Positions 9,703-22,440 of a stretch of 64,000 nt of DNA are shown one piece after another (the first letter of the stretch is position 1; the number at the start of each line of letters is the position of its first letter). This DNA comes from Archegozetes longisetosus (lineage: Eukaryota; Arthropoda; Arachnida; Sarcoptiformes; Trhypochthoniidae): NCBI GenBank assembly GCA_018873245.2, contig JAEMBT020000009.1, positions 11,071,112-11,135,111 of the forward strand, given 5' to 3'. The notes below the pieces were generated by a model. That model did no database searches. It was given only the letters and a program-made list of their open reading frames with translations, and was not told where the DNA came from. The position numbers and the translations under genes are program-made.

Positions 9703-12276
9703 CGGGTTCCTGGTTATCGGTTTTAACCGATTTTAACCGATAAAAACCGCCGGATTCTTTGGTGGCTAATTCGGTTAAAACCGTCAAAATAACTTTTTAA
9801 AATGGCTGAACAAATATTGAGTTAAATTAAAATATTTAAAAATTCATATTCAGAACTAAGTTATTTTATGAACTGTAACATCATAAATATATTGTAAATT
9901 GTTTTTTGAAGAATAATAAGCCGTCGTATTGATATTAATTTACTTTACATTAAAATATTGTCCTGAAAACGTGTGTTTCTCATAAATCATTCCATTTTAA
10001 AACATTTTTAAAAATTAATGTAAAATCGAATTGTTTGATGAGTTAATGTTATAAAAGTTAAGTCATAATAAATCACTAATAATGGGAAGAAAGAGGAAAA
10101 CATTGCAGGAATGGGTTAAGAAATACGAAGATTTAGTTATTATTGAACACAAAAAGAGTAAAATTGATGAAGAATTAGAAATAGTTTTAATTAATGAAAA
10201 TAGTGGCGAATCGAGTATGGTTCAGGGGCAAGTTATTGATGATTCTATAGAAGAGAAGTCACAATTGATTTGCAAGTATTGTCTCATTGAGTTTGATTAT
10301 GAAAACTCTCACATTAGTTCCCGATTGTCTGAACACGAAAATAAATTGAAAGCCAAGAAGAGAGAAGGTTATGGCAAACAATTAACAATAAATGAGACCT
10401 TTGCGCGAAAAAAAATCAAAGACGATATTGCGAATAGTGTTATTCATGATTATGTGCGATCCCATTGTTACGATTGTATACCACTACATAAAGTAGAGCT
10501 TTTTAGTCGAAAATTTATCAAAAAATATATTCCTTCCTCAATAACGATGCCAAAAATTACTCAACTGTATAAAAAGTATTTGCCAGAAGTCTTCGAATCA
10601 GATTTAAATTGAATTAAAGATAAACTAATTGGCAAAAAATTTCATTAATGATTGATGAAAGTTCTGACATTCTCGGAAGACCAACAATTAATAGACTCGT
10701 GTCTTTCTATGACGACGTGAAAAATGAAAAATCAGTTTTACTTTTGGATTCAAGTATTGTTAATGCGAATAACTCTTCAGAAGTCTGTAAAACTTTGGAA
10801 AACGTTTTGGTTATTTATGAAAAAGAATGGTCTGATGTTAGCGCATTTTGTAGCGATTCTGCCTCTGACATGAGATTTGGTTTTTCTACTATTAAACTAT
10901 CGAATTCTCATCTATGGCACATCGCAGACATATCTCATTTAATAAATGTTTCGATAAATGAAGCTCTAAAACTTGATTCGTTTGCTGATATTAGAAAATT
11001 TGTGATAAAATTTGGTGCTATTTTTAATTATGCAAACAATTTGTATTTAATTTTCAACACAGTTTGCTCTAACAATAATGTTGACTGCAAAAAACCTCCG
11101 ACTGTTGCAGAACAGCGTTGTTTTCTTTCTACGAAAGTGCAAAAGTGACTCGCGATCTCTGGTCATCTCTCATGGAGTTCATCGATAGGAAAGATATTAA
11201 TGGATCTAAGGTTAAGAAAATAAAAGAAATCTTAAGAGATACTAAACAAAGAAATATGCTGTTCGTAAAATTGAATTTTTTAGTTGACTTTTTGACTCCT
11301 ATTCATGTGACACAAAAGGAATTAGAAAAAGGAGAGTCACTTGTGCACAAGATGTATGAATTGACTAATGTTCGGATCATTCAGACTGCGTCAGGAGATA
11401 CAAACACTAAAATTTCTGAAAAAACGAAATTTTTATTCAACATTATTCCTTCATTTCATGCAAAAGACATTAAAATAGATTTGAGAGAATTTTGTGATAC
11501 ATTTCTCAATAAGTGGAACGCAACGACATTTAGAAATCTGAGTGATGGGGTATTTGGTGAAGACGGCTTTTTCAAGAAAGCAATTATTTTCGATCCTTTC
11601 ATGAAAAATATTGAAAACAAAAATTTTGATTATTACAAGTCCTTATTTGAGTCCTACAACTCTCATCAGAACTGGTCTGAATTGGAATTAGAGTTTAATC
11701 AATATCTATTAAGTGAATCTCCAAGAAATGCCAACATAAAAATATTGGACTATTGGCACAATATGCGCACAACTTATCCAAATCTTGAAGAAATCGCAAA
11801 ACATTCTTTCAGTTTCTTGTGGGAGTATTGATGCTGAGAGATCGGTCTCTAAGTTTAGAAATATTCAAACGAGTAATAGGTGTGCAATAAAGCCTCAAAG
11901 TATGAGAATGTACGCTATCATGCATTTCAACGGTGTTATTCAAGAAATTTCCGACAACTATTAGTCTTCAAAAATTGATAAAATAGCTCCTTTTAATCGT
12001 TAAAATATTTAATGTCTAATTTGAGAACAGTACTCAGTTTTTCATTCTATCCTATGAATGTAAAACCATTATTCATTTATATAATTGCAAATAAATTTTT
12101 ATCTGACTTCATTGATTTCATATATTCTATTATTTTTTAAAACCCGGTTTTAACAGAATTTTTGTGTACTTTCTTAATTTTCAAATTTTAAAAACCAAAT
12201 TTCGGTTAAAATAATTTCCCCGATTTCAACCGCCGAATCAGAAAATTAATTTTAACCGAAATCCGGGAACCCGAAT
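9703..12276 (+). mobile_element. hAT transposon with GGTTTTAACCG sub-terminal repeats, broken
   Basis: The ends are inverted: TTCGGGTTCCTGG at the left and, reverse-complemented, TTCGGGTTCCCGG at the right, followed on both sides by repeated cggttttaaccg/cggttaaaa motifs typical of hAT sub-terminal binding sites. The left flank is the CBM14 block. The right flank resembles the interior of the element at 31402-31912, so a matching target duplication is not found and the right flank has probably been rearranged. Confidence 0.85.
10082..11961 (+). pseudogene. Broken hAT transposase of the 9703-12276 element
   Basis: Three consecutive plus-strand frames cover the transposase: 10082-10612 (176 residues), 10648-11148 (166) and 11118-11831 (237), each in a different phase, followed by a last piece from about 11820 reading CGSIDAERSVSKF in yet another phase and ending near 11961. 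The first piece has a lysine-rich start and a BED-like zinc finger (ICKYCLIEF, then SSRLSEHENKL). The second carries MIDESSDILGR and a later CSDSASDMRFGF that match the first catalytic aspartate region of hAT enzymes. The last is the dimerisation motif. The order is complete but the gene needs at least three frame changes and has a stop between the first two pieces, so it is inactive. The same dimerisation variant (CGSIDAERSFSKL) occurs in the short element at 29221-29639, which marks them as relatives. Confidence 0.85.
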
Positions 12277-13594
12277 AATATCTATCAATTAAATCACGTG
12301 AACTAACCATTACATGATTGTGGACAAGAGTTTATCGTATCGAACCCGTTTAATGTTGATTGAAGATAAAAAGAGTTAATATAATCGCAGTGTCTCTTTT
12401 GACTCTATTTGGAGTCAAAAGAGCTGTATGTAGCTCTTTTTACTCCATAATTATGAAATGATAAAAAATGCTCTAAATTTAAACACAAAATATTTTTAAT
12501 GAAAAAATTATGAAATAAATTAATATAATCAAAATGTTTTGGTGATTGAAATATGAAAACTTAAATTCGGATCAAATAGATTTTTTCTCTATACCACAAA
12601 TTTAGAATTATAAAGCTCGAAATGAAATAAAATTAGTAAAATTATTGTCACAATTATTTTTGTGACTCGGGATCTCGTTAAGTATGAAAAACTCGATCTA
12701 ATTTTTCGTGTAGAGTTCTTCATTTTGTGTAATTTTACTAGAGTAAAGATTTGAAATCAGGGGCCTCGATGTAAGATTCCAAATCTTCTTTACCTAATTC
12801 TCCATCTAAGAGTCTGGCTGGACTCGATAGAGAATATCATGTGTACCTGTCATGCATTAAAGAAAGTTCACAACTTTGTATATTACTTACCTAAGGTTGA
12901 AATAAAGTTGATAGAAATGAAGAAAACGATTATCTATTTTTCAAGAATTTTATTATGCATAACGTGAAGTTACAAAGCATAACTAAAATATTACTGAAGC
13001 TCCTTATAGTGACTTTCTCTCCCTTTATATACTTTTCTTTGGTTTCCCACGTTTCTCTAAATTTAAAACTAAAGATACATTTTTCGAAAGTTAAATCATA
13101 CTATATTGGGTCATTTTAAAGAGAAAGTCATTACAGAAAGTGTTATAAATCATTGGACTTTTTAAGAGCTAATTACAAAAGTGTTAGTGCAAAGCCTCTT
13201 CAAACCAATAACTGAGATATTTTGGTATTCTATATTTATTAAACACATATATTTCACATTATAGTTTAAAGATGCAGAATAAATACAGAAATTATAGAAA
13301 AAAAATGGTCAAACTAAGGTTTATGGCCAGGCTCTGAACACGAGGTCATAGAAACTCAACTAAAGATATCATTGTATTAAGCTCATCGACTTCTATAAGG
13401 AGGAGGGATCAAAAATAAGCCACGCCCACTTTTCTTAACCACACCCGCTTTTCTTAACCATGCCCCTGGGGTCTTAAACCTTGGTTTTTCGAGGAATATT
13501 TTCAGTTTAAACTGAATTTAGTCCCCCTAAGGGTATTTAGCCCTCTCACCATGTTTATCTAACAACAGCTAAAGCAAGAGGCTTTCGATATGAC
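12277..13594. other. Spacer; start resembles interior of the 31402-31912 element
   Basis: Positions 12283-12390 match the reverse complement of about 31575-31680. The rest is AT-rich with no supportable gene. A short tandem unit, ccacgcccacttttcttaac, is repeated imperfectly two or three times at 13417-13468. Confidence 0.5.
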
Positions 13595-15733
13595 TAGAGC
13601 GTCTATATTTCGGGAAACCCTAAATTATCTCCTAAAACTTAAAAAGCGCGGGAAATCAAGATATGAGCGCGTATCAAGTATTAAGAAGTCAAATGATGAC
13701 ATCCTTATTTTCTCGAATTTCCTGAATCAAGAGCAAAGTCCTGAATTCCCGAATATGTCCGGAATTGTGCAAAATTTTCTGAGTTTTCTAAAACTTAAGT
13801 TTTCATAGCACAAAATATTTTTTATAATACTACATTTTATTAAATTTTTTGCAATATTCCAATTGAAATTATAACATATAGTATGTAGTATGGAAAAAGT
13901 GATTAATTTTCAAACTTTCACGTCGCGCTGACATACCTATGAATAACATGAAAGGTCTTGTATATAGTTTGAAAATTATTTGTAGATAAGTCAAAGCGAA
14001 ATGAAAGTTTGAAAAGTTATTAATTTTTTCTATAGTACATAACGAAAACTGATTTTCGTATTCAGTTTAATGGGTGTATTTTTATGACTTTAATAGTGTT
14101 TATATTTTATGTTTTTTTTCAATACTCTCTAATTTTTAGTTATTAGTCGATTGATTGTGATTAATTGTGATAAATTGTGTAATTATGCCGAGAATAAAGA
14201 CACCACTTTCAAGAATTCTTCGTGAAGTTGTATCAGCACATTCTGATCAACTAAATACTGATGGCGTAGTCCTGAATTGCAAAATCTGTGATATAAAAAT
14301 TAATTTTGATAGACAACATAGAAAGAGCCGTGTTCAACAGCATTTCCAAAGTAAATCCCATCAAAATCACTTAAGAAGAGCGAACAAAAGCAAGCAATGC
14401 TGACAGCACTGATGAACAACTCTGCATTGAACGAAAACAATAATCAATACTTCACTGATCTTACGAAATGCCTCATAGATGCAGATATTCCTATGAATTA
14501 ACTTAAGAACGAATCATTCCGAAACTTTCTTGAAGAGTATAAGAAAAAGACTACGCCACATCCCTCAACATTACGAAACAGTTATATCCCCAAAAGTTTC
14601 AATGAAAAGTTAAATCAAATCAGAAATGTAATTTCCGATCATAATATTTATTTAATTGTGGACGAGTCAACCGATACGTGCAATAGATTTGTCTTAAACG
14701 TATTGGTTGGAGCTTTAAATGGCAAATATTGCAAACCAATGCTTTTAATGACTAAGTTTATTAATGTCACCAATTATTCGACAATCAGTCAAGGAGTTCT
14801 CGATGCCTGCAATCGGTTGTGGCCCAATGGCACTCAGTTTAGCAGACTAAAATTGATAGTTACTGATCAGGCCTCTTACATGCTTAAGAGTGTTGAAACT
14901 TTAAAAGTATTATTTCCTGATGTCCATCACGTCACGTGCATTATTCACGCACTTCACAGAGTCTATGAAAAAATAAGAGAAGAAAATGACGAAATCAACT
15001 CATTGATTTCGTTGATGAAGAAAATTCTGGTAAAATCTCCTTATAGACAAAATAAATTCAAAAACGAGACTGAACTTCCCCTTTCACCATTGCAAATATT
15101 GACACGCTGGCGAACATGGATGAATGCTGCTCTTTATTATGCTTAACACTTTGCGAAAGTATCAAACTTTATTAATAATCTCGAAACTAATTCAGCTGCA
15201 ATTAAAAATACTAAAGATTTAATTGAAAAGAACAATACTTTGCAACAATCGCTTCTGTATATATCTGGGTTTGAGTTTCTTCCCGAAGCAATAGAGAGTC
15301 TGGAGACTCAAGGTTGAAAATGTTGAAACAACTGGAAATATTAAAAGAATTTGAATCGAAAATAAAAGGAAATGCTGCACTTAAACTCAAAAATTCGTTG
15401 AATAAAAATAAGGATTTAATTAAGTTTACCAGTAATGATAATTCTTATGATCATAAATTACAAACACTATATGCCCCATTAGTATCTGTCGATATTGAGC
15501 GATCCTTTTCCTAATATAAGCGAATTTTAACCAATAATCGGCAAAGCATAACTTTAGAAACTATTGAGCAATTAAATGTAATACAATACAATCAATTTTT
15601 AGATTATATCTAAAATTTTTCTATAATAAAATAATAATTTGAATTTTCCTAATAAGCCCCCAAATGTGTCCTTTTAAACTCCTTTTTCCCTTCCAAATCA
15701 GAGGGTTATGAGTCCCGAATTATAGACGCCTTA
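13595..15733 (+). mobile_element. hAT transposon, long member of the GCGTCTATA family
   Basis: The 2139-base element has an exact 8-bp duplication, gatatgac (13587-13594 and 15734-15741), and inverted ends TAGAGCGTCTATATTTCGGG and TAAGGCGTCTATAATTCGGG. Its terminal few hundred bases match the short copies at 6897, 20147 and 21871, which are therefore its internal-deletion derivatives. It landed at the edge of another inverted-repeat element (15734-16414). Confidence 0.92.
14188..15613 (+). pseudogene. Broken hAT transposase of the 13595-15733 element
   Basis: The first piece (14188-14403) encodes a short protein with a C2H2/BED-like finger: LNCKICDIKINF with a later QQHFQSKSHQNHL. The middle piece (14658-15146, open upstream of its first methionine) contains the catalytic aspartate stretch IVDESTDTCNRFVLNVLVG and a later TDQASYMLKS and HVTCIIHALHRV, which match a known animal hAT subgroup with short transposases. 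The last piece (15314-15514) ends with the dimerisation motif VDIERSFS, followed by a TAA in frame and then YKRILTNNRQSI. The gene therefore contains several lesions, including at least two stops and one frame change, and is dead. The total length, about 450 codons, is short for hAT but matches what is expected of this subgroup. Confidence 0.85.
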
Positions 15734-16414
15734 GATATGACACTTTTATTGATAAATGGGACTTAATAAGGGCAGATAGTTTTGATGATCGATCATAATA
15801 GTACTTAGTGTGCAGAGTCAAATAATATATCACATGACATGTTTTATCCATAGATTACGTCAAAATATTGATTTGACCCGAATCTGGCTACCTCTGATTA
15901 ACTCTCGACGGGTGTGGCAGAACCCGCCAAGTGATATATTATTGTACTCAGGATATAGAACTTAGCATTTTGATACCTCGCTTAATCAAGTATTACAAGT
16001 AGTTCTCGATATACCCATTTTTATTTGGTTTAGTACCTCGTAATAGATAAACCTGGATTTCTCGAGTCGTAACCTAAAAAACCCTGATATAACTAAGGGA
16101 GAATAAGTTAGGTCGCTTCGCGACCTGACTTATTCTCTCTTAGTTTTAATCAGGTTTAGCTTAGGTTACAACTTGGTAAAGCCAGGTTTACCCATTTTCG
16201 AGGAGGTTAGGTCTGAGTAGTCCACATCTGGGGTAGTCGGGTGGGCCTGGGGTGTATAATATTTATTTAAAAATCAAAAATTTCACACGATTTATGGATA
16301 AAACATGTCATATGATATATTATTTGACTCTGCACACTGAGTACTATTAGGATCGACCACAAAAGTATCTGCCCTTATTGAGTCCCATTTATCAATAAAA
16401 GTGTCATATGGATG
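15734..16414. repeat. Element with about 120-base inverted ends enclosing a foldback core
   Basis: The arms 15736-15858 and 16291-16414 are inverted copies; both begin atatgacacttttattgata and run through ctgcacac and atgttttatccat. The central part (about 15870-16260) is a copy of the foldback family also seen at 28040 and 36670. The hAT at 13595-15733 inserted exactly at its left edge. No coding frame is present. Confidence 0.8.
16046..16193. repeat. Near-perfect long hairpin centred on TCGCTTCGCGA
   Basis: The arms 16046-16115 and 16122-16193 are inverted copies of about 70 bases, from taaacctgg through gagaataagt and ttaggtcgc to the complementary strand, with only a few mismatches and almost no loop. 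Such a sequence could extrude as a cruciform. Related, more decayed hairpins lie at 28250-28410 and 36885-37050. Confidence 0.85.
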
Positions 16415-16634
16415 TGATTAAGTGAATCAATAAATGTGATTGACCCTAAATTCATTACTAAATCTGATTAGTTAAAGTTTACTTTGAAGAACTGATAAAA
16501 GTGACTAATTCCTAGTAATATCTTACGAATGCTGTTTATAAAAATTTTATGTGCTATGCGTGAAAGTATATATCTTTAACTTTGGCTTAACTTTTTAAAA
16601 CACAGTGCATATATTTTTATTATACTGTACAGAG

Positions 16635-19586
16635 TAGTGTTTTTTAAGTTTTAAAATTTGAATTATATTCAGTTTTAGTCAAAGTTTTCAGACAGAAAAT
16701 ATTTAATTTTAGTTTCAGTTAAAGTATTGATAAGATTTAAAATTTTAGCTGATTTTAGTTTTATTTTTTCCAAATTATTAGTTACTTTGAGTTTTAGTTA
16801 AAGTTTTCAAAAATAAAAAGTGATTTAGTTTTAGTTTCAGTTTCAGTTTTCATTCAAGTTTTGTAACACTTTACATGATGTTAAAATTTAAATAAGGATT
16901 CGTTGTATATAAACATAACTTCTCTTTCTAATTTCTTCGGACTTAATAAATGTCGTTTTCCTTTTAAACAATCGCCAGAAATGCTGAAAATTCTCTCACT
17001 CGATGCCTGAGAAGCTGGAATGACCAGAATATCAGGTGCAATATTAGCAATTAATGGAAATTTATTAGAAATGATTTTGTTCGCCCAAAAATCAATTGAA
17101 TTAAGTTGGCATTGATGATCTTTTGATGAGTTCCCAAAATAATCAATTGTAAGATTAAAATCAGCTAAGAATTGAGTCTTTAGATATTCTATATAACTTA
17201 TAATTTCATTTTTCACATTACTTTGTTTGGAGGAATTATTTTGATTTAATGATGAAAATATTATATTTTGAACACTTGAAAAAGGAGTGTTGGAATCGGA
17301 ATGAATAATATCATGTGAACTTTCTTTAAACTCTATATTGAAGTCATTCTTTATTAATTCACTATACTTTATTGCACATTCAACTTGTTCACTGTTCAAA
17401 CACAAAGCAAATCGCGGATCATATAAAGTTGCAGTTAAAAATATCGGATCACAATTAACTTCTGATGGATTTGTGAAAATTTTAAATCGTCTCTTTAATT
17501 CCTTCTTCATAAAATCGACGATTTTCTTATCAGGAAATGTACTTTTAACGCTTTCGAGATGGCTGTTAAGTTCAATTAAGGACGGAATTACTGATGAAAT
17601 CGTAATATAGAGCTCTCCTTCAAGTAATTTAGTGTGCTGTGAAAAAGGCTTTAGAAGTGTTAATGTTTTGCTAATTAAAGTCCATTCAGTCACTGTAAAG
17701 TGATCCCAAGATAATTCTTCACAAATTTGCGAAATTTCTTTTTGGTATTTATTAAACCAATTAAGCATTAGAAAAGAGCAGACCATCGAGTTGGACAATA
17801 AGATGGGGGTTTACTATTGCATATGTTTTTAAACTTTTGAATTGCAATCGTGGATTTATTTATTTTGGATGAAATTTTTCTAATTTTTTGAGATAATTGT
17901 TTGATGTCACATGAATTTGTAACAGAATTTACAACTAATTGTAGTGTATGTGCATAACATGGGAGTCTAACAGTTCTCTTGTAATTTAAAGAATTTAGTT
18001 CAATTTCTCTAACTTCAAATTCTTTGATTTCATTACTAATAATTGATTCTTCTACATCCCATTGTATTTCCTCGTGTAAAGTGTTCTTAAATGAGTTTTC
18101 GCAATACTCTTCAACAACAAATAAATTTTCTGCAACATCTTCAATGACTTGATTAGCAGAATTCAAATGCTTGTAACTATAAGTACAAATTTTCTTAAAA
18201 GCTTTTATCATATTAGATCCATTATCAGTCACAATTCTTGAAATACTATTAAAATTAATATCATATGAATTTAAAATCCTCTCTAAACAATTTTTAACAT
18301 TTTCCCCTGTATGAGAGTCATTAATAGTTTGCAATCCAATTAATAAATTGTTAATTAATTTTGTTTGATGATTATAGTTATGAGCAGTAACCGCTAAGAA
18401 AGAATTTGTAAGATTTTTGCATGTCCATAGATCGCATGTTAGGGCAATAAGTTTTGAACTTTTTAAATTTGACTTAATTTTAGATCTTAAATCGCTTTCC
18501 ATTTCAATCGCATGCTTAGATAATTTGTTATTGCCGGGCATTCTAAATTTTGGATCAAAGTGTTGAATTAAATCAACAAATTGCTTACAATAAAGCATAT
18601 TATAAGGATAACGTGTCGAAGCGAAAAAGTATGACAACTTTTTCTCTCCCATTATTTGTTTTCTATCATTTAAGTCATACTTAACTCGAGAGTTTAATAA
18701 TGATGTCAAAGTTTGCTGTTTTTCAGTTGACTTTTTCTTATCTAAATCTCTGTTTGCGTTGATTTCATTGAAAGTTTTAAACTCATTTTGATGATGATTT
18801 TTAAGATGAGTTTTCATATTTGTTGTAAATTTTGGCACTTTCATATTACAATTATTAATTTGGCAAATTGCTGAATTGGAATCCTTATGTTCTTGAAAAT
18901 AGCTCTAAATTGGAGACTCTTTCGGTCTTCCGATCTTAGTATTCAATTTCTCAGTTTCGCACACATTTTCATTTTCACTTTCATTATTTTCACCAAAAAT
19001 AAGTTTTGTTTGTCTTTTATTAGAAGCTTTACATTCTGATTTCTTCCGTTTATGATTTTTTGGTGATACCTCTTCAATTTCACTCTCATATGAGGCATTT
19101 ACTTCTGAATTAGACATTTTAATTTATGCATTGACACACAAAAGAATAATGACACCGATTTAATGTTAAACGCAAACACAAATAAGTGTATTGAACAGAT
19201 ACTCAAAGTAAAGTCATCAGTGATAGTATGAGTAATTTATGCTTATCAAGTTAATCTCTAAGCCCAGAAAGGATTGGAAAATTTTGTTGGTGAAAGTTGC
19301 CGGTCTTGTAAAGTGATAAATGATCATATGTCAATGTGTGATAGAACTCAAAGTGAACTTAAGTTTTGTAGAGAATTGAGTTTTAGTTTCAGTTTATTTT
19401 CTCATAGAAAAGCATTTAATTTAAGTTTTAGTTTTAGTTTTATATCAAGAGTCACTTAAAGAATCACCTTTGCTTAGTTTGAATACAGAAAATCGTTAAT
19501 TTTAGTTTTAGTTATAGTTAACATTAACTAAAACACAAAAGTAATTTTAGTTTAACTTTAACTCTAGCAAAACTTAAAGAACACTA
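16635..19586 (-). mobile_element. Nearly complete hAT transposon with AGTTTTAGTT-rich ends
   Basis: The 2952-base element has an exact 8-bp duplication, gtacagag (16627-16634 and 19587-19594), and inverted ends starting TAGTGTTTTTTAAGTTTT and TAGTGTTCTTTAAGTTTT. Both sub-terminal regions are filled with degenerate agttttagtttcag repeats, probably transposase sites. The same target sequence without the element exists in the paralogous block at 29843-29850 (ctctgtac on the plus strand), an unfilled site that confirms the ends. Confidence 0.95.
16881..19117 (-). pseudogene. hAT transposase with two lesions
   Basis: Reading on the minus strand, 19117-18905 starts MSNSEVNASYES, with an acidic and lysine-rich leader. 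An in-frame TAG at 18905-18907 interrupts it, and the same frame continues through a BED-type zinc finger (CQINNCNM then HLKNHH) and on to 17768. A frame change near 17770-17800, just after SYCPTRWS, then leads into 17798-16881. Motifs in order are ALTCDLWTCKN and RIVTDNGSNMIKAF (catalytic aspartates), LPCYAHTLQLVVN, CPTRW, and the C-terminal dimerisation motif PASQASSERIFSISG. Without these two lesions the enzyme would have about 740 residues, normal for an active hAT. The element is thus recently inactive or only just degraded. A sequencing error at either site is possible. Confidence 0.9.
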
Positions 19587-20146
19587 GTACAGAGCCTTCC
19601 TTCTTGTATGCCGTACTGACTATTTCAAGTTTTCTGATTGGTAGTGTATCTTTAATTAAATGTACTGTTTTGCAAATAATAAATCGATCATACCCCTACA
19701 ATAGCACTTATTTACATACATAATCAGTACTCCTTTAAGTATCAGTAAAAAGAGTAAAGATTAATATGCACACAAAATATGCATTTAATTGATATATAAT
19801 TAGAGATTTGTGGAACCTGCGTAAGTAAAAGGCAAAAATAGGCGGTTTTATTCGGACTTAAGGTAAAACCGAGAGATTTTACAAAAATTCGGCGGTGATA
19901 TTCGGCGTAAATACAAAAGAGAAGATAAATGATAAAACTTAAACTACGTGAACGCATTGGGTTAATTTATTCTCGATCATATTTAAAATCAACAAATTTT
20001 TTATTATCAATGAAGAATAATATTCGCAGATAATAATGTTGTTGATTTTCAATCAAATCATAACTTGTTTCCCTGTACTTATCTTAGTTCAAAATGTCAA
20101 AAAAGATTATATAATTTAAGTCGAACTAAGAGACAAGAGTTATAGT
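19587..20146 (-). repeat. Inverted piece of the 27.5-29.9 kb block with one arm of a TA-flanked MITE
   Basis: Positions 19595-19945 match the reverse complement of 29520-29840, and 19950-20146 match the reverse complement of about 27480-27665. The stretch 19660-19800 equals one arm of the element at 29083-29775, and 19801-19940 is one end of the short hAT nested in it (TAGAGATTTGTGGAACC). The middle of the original block is missing, so a deletion joined these parts. With 16420-16634 on the other side of the hAT, this forms a third, inverted copy of the block. Confidence 0.8.
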
Positions 20147-20737
20147 TAAGGCGTCTATAATTCGGGACATATAACCTTCTGATTCGGGAGGGAAAGGGAG
20201 TTGAAAAAGACACAATTGGGGGCTTATTCGGGAAACTCAAATTACTATTTTATTACAAAAAATTTTAGTTATAATCTAAAAATTGATTGAATTGTATTAC
20301 ATTTAAGTGTTCAATAGTTTGTAAACTTTCATTTCGCTCTCACTTATCTACAAATAACTTTCAAACTATAAATAACACCTTTTATGTTGTTTGTAGATAA
20401 GTTAGCGGGAAGTCGAAGTTTGAAAAGTATTAATTTTTTTCCATGTTACATACTATATGTTGTTATTTCAATTAGAAAATTGCAAAAAACCTAATGTATT
20501 GTGATAATATAGAAAGTTTTTTGTGCTGTGAAAACTTGAATTTTAGAAAACTCAGAGAATTTTCCTCAATTCGAGACTTATCCGGGAAATCGAGAACTTC
20601 CCCTTGATTCAGCAAATTCGGGAAAATAAAGATGTCAGCATATGACTTCTTATTACTTGATACACACTCATAAATTGATTTCATGCTGATTAAGTTTCAG
20701 GAGATAATTTGGGATTTCCCGAAATATAGACGCTCTA
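20147..20737. mobile_element. Short non-autonomous hAT (GCGTCTATA family), copy B
   Basis: It is nearly identical to copy A over its full 591 bases, with ends TAAGGCGTCTATAATTCGGG and TAGAGCGTCTATATTTCGGG. The flanking 8-mers gttatagt and gttatcat agree at six of eight positions, an eroded target duplication. No transposase code remains; a 70-codon minus-strand frame inside is not similar to any domain. Confidence 0.85.
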
Positions 20738-20774
20738 GTTATCATATATTTAAAAATATATGATAGGCAGGGTT

Positions 20775-21330
20775 CGGCAATGTTCTTTATCGAACTTTTT
20801 TCTGAAACTTTAGCGAACGAAAATCACTTTTGTCCTCCACAATACCTATCATTCCATTATATTCATTCACATGCTTTTCCTCGACCAATATAATATTGTT
20901 TGCAAGTAAGAACCACCTTTTTCAACATTTCTGACTCAACAATACAACCCATATTAAGCGATTGGTTCACAAACCAAATGCAATGCAGCTACTTAATGTG
21001 AACTGAGACATACTTTGATTACTTTTGTGTATCGCTTGTTTTAGAAAAGTGGACCTAAGATTCCAGTGAAGTGTAACGCAATTTAGTTTTAGATTAATTT
21101 CTTCAAAACATATCACCTTCAATTCAATTTTCGGTTTAAATTTGAATTTAGTGTATTTTTAAATAACAGTGTGGGCGACAATTAATCAGAACCTAAAGTT
21201 TGTAAAGTTAGAGATGTGACGAAACTTTGAATGACTGATTTGTGCGTTGAATTGAATTGATTAATACGGGAGAATGATTAAAAGAATTGATTCATAAAAT
21301 GTTTGACGAGGTGAACTTACTATTTAGACA
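20775..21330. repeat. Dispersed repeat of about 550 bases, copy 1
   Basis: It aligns with 59560-60070 over its length (shared blocks include aatataatattgtttgcaa and gaaaagtggacctaag). There are no clear inverted ends, and the family is unrecognised. The other copy lies just downstream of the IR gene, so this may be duplicated IR 3' flank rather than a transposon. Confidence 0.6.
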
Positions 21331-21870
21331 AAAATGATTAGATACGTATATTTTTGTTTCACTTAGATATAGTTTGCCTAAGAACTACAAACCTAAATAA
21401 TCCTAAACCATAAAATCTCAAAATTCCCAATAAATCATAACTTTTTTATCTGAAGTAATAAAACCATGATCTCAATGTCAAATTATAGATAATTTGAATA
21501 TTTATCAAGGAATTTTATTGGAATTCTATATTAAATTAAATATAGTAAAAATATCGTATAATTGATAATTTTGTATATTAGGTCGCACAAAGTAATAATA
21601 ATTCAACCCTATTCAAGATTTAAGTAGCCCTAAAAAGTATTATTTTGAATCAAATTTTAATTCAGTATCAAATAATATTTTTATCTCTACGACTAACTTG
21701 CATTTTTCTGGCATGAAATGAGTTGAATTGAAAGTTTTTGATATTAACCAACACTTCGCGTGTTGTTAGTAATGCTTTCCAAAGCTATTTCTCATCCGCA
21801 ATTGTAACTGAGACAAAAAACGTTAAAAATAAGACTTGATCAGCTTTGTTACACACTAATGTGTAATAAT

Positions 21871-22440
21871 TAGAGCGTCTATATTTCGGGAAATCCCAAA
21901 TTATCTCCTGAAACTTAATCAGCAGGAAATCAATTTATAGTGTATATTAAGTAATAATAAATCATATGCTGACATCTTTATTTTCCCGAATTTGCTGAAT
22001 CAAGGGGAAGTTCTCGATTCCCCGGATAAGTCTCGAATTGAGGAAAATTCTCTGAGTTTTCTAAAATTCAAGTTTTCACAGCACAAAAAACTTTCTATAT
22101 TATCACAATACATTAGGTTTTTTGCAATTTTCTAATTGAAATGACAACATATAGTATGTAACATGGAAAAAAATTAATACTTTTCAAACTTCGACTTCCC
22201 GCTAACTTATCTACAAACAACATAAAAGGTGTTATTTATAGTTTGAAAGTTATTTGTAGATAAGTGAGAGCGAAATGAAAGTTTACAAACTATTGAACAC
22301 TTAAATGTAATACAATTCAATCAATTTTTAGATTATAACTAAAATTTTTTTGTAATAAAATAGTAATTTGAGTTTCCCGAATAAGCCCTCAATTGTGTCT
22401 TTTTCAACTCCCTTTTCCCTCCCGAATTATAGACGCCTTA
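21871..22440. mobile_element. Short non-autonomous hAT (GCGTCTATA family), copy C
   Basis: The 570-base element is in the opposite orientation to copies A and B, with ends TAGAGCGTCTATATTTCGGG and TAAGGCGTCTATAATTCGGG. It has an exact 8-bp duplication, gtaataat, at 21863-21870 and 22441-22448, which makes it the best-preserved short member and suggests a late insertion. Confidence 0.92.

Noticed and set aside
13590-13808. 72-codon frame at the left end of a hAT
   Set aside because: It overlaps the inverted end and sub-terminal region; the same sequence in the short copies is not open, so it is not a gene.
20472-20684. 70-codon minus-strand frame in hAT copy B
   Set aside because: It lies in non-coding sub-terminal sequence and is broken in copies A and C.
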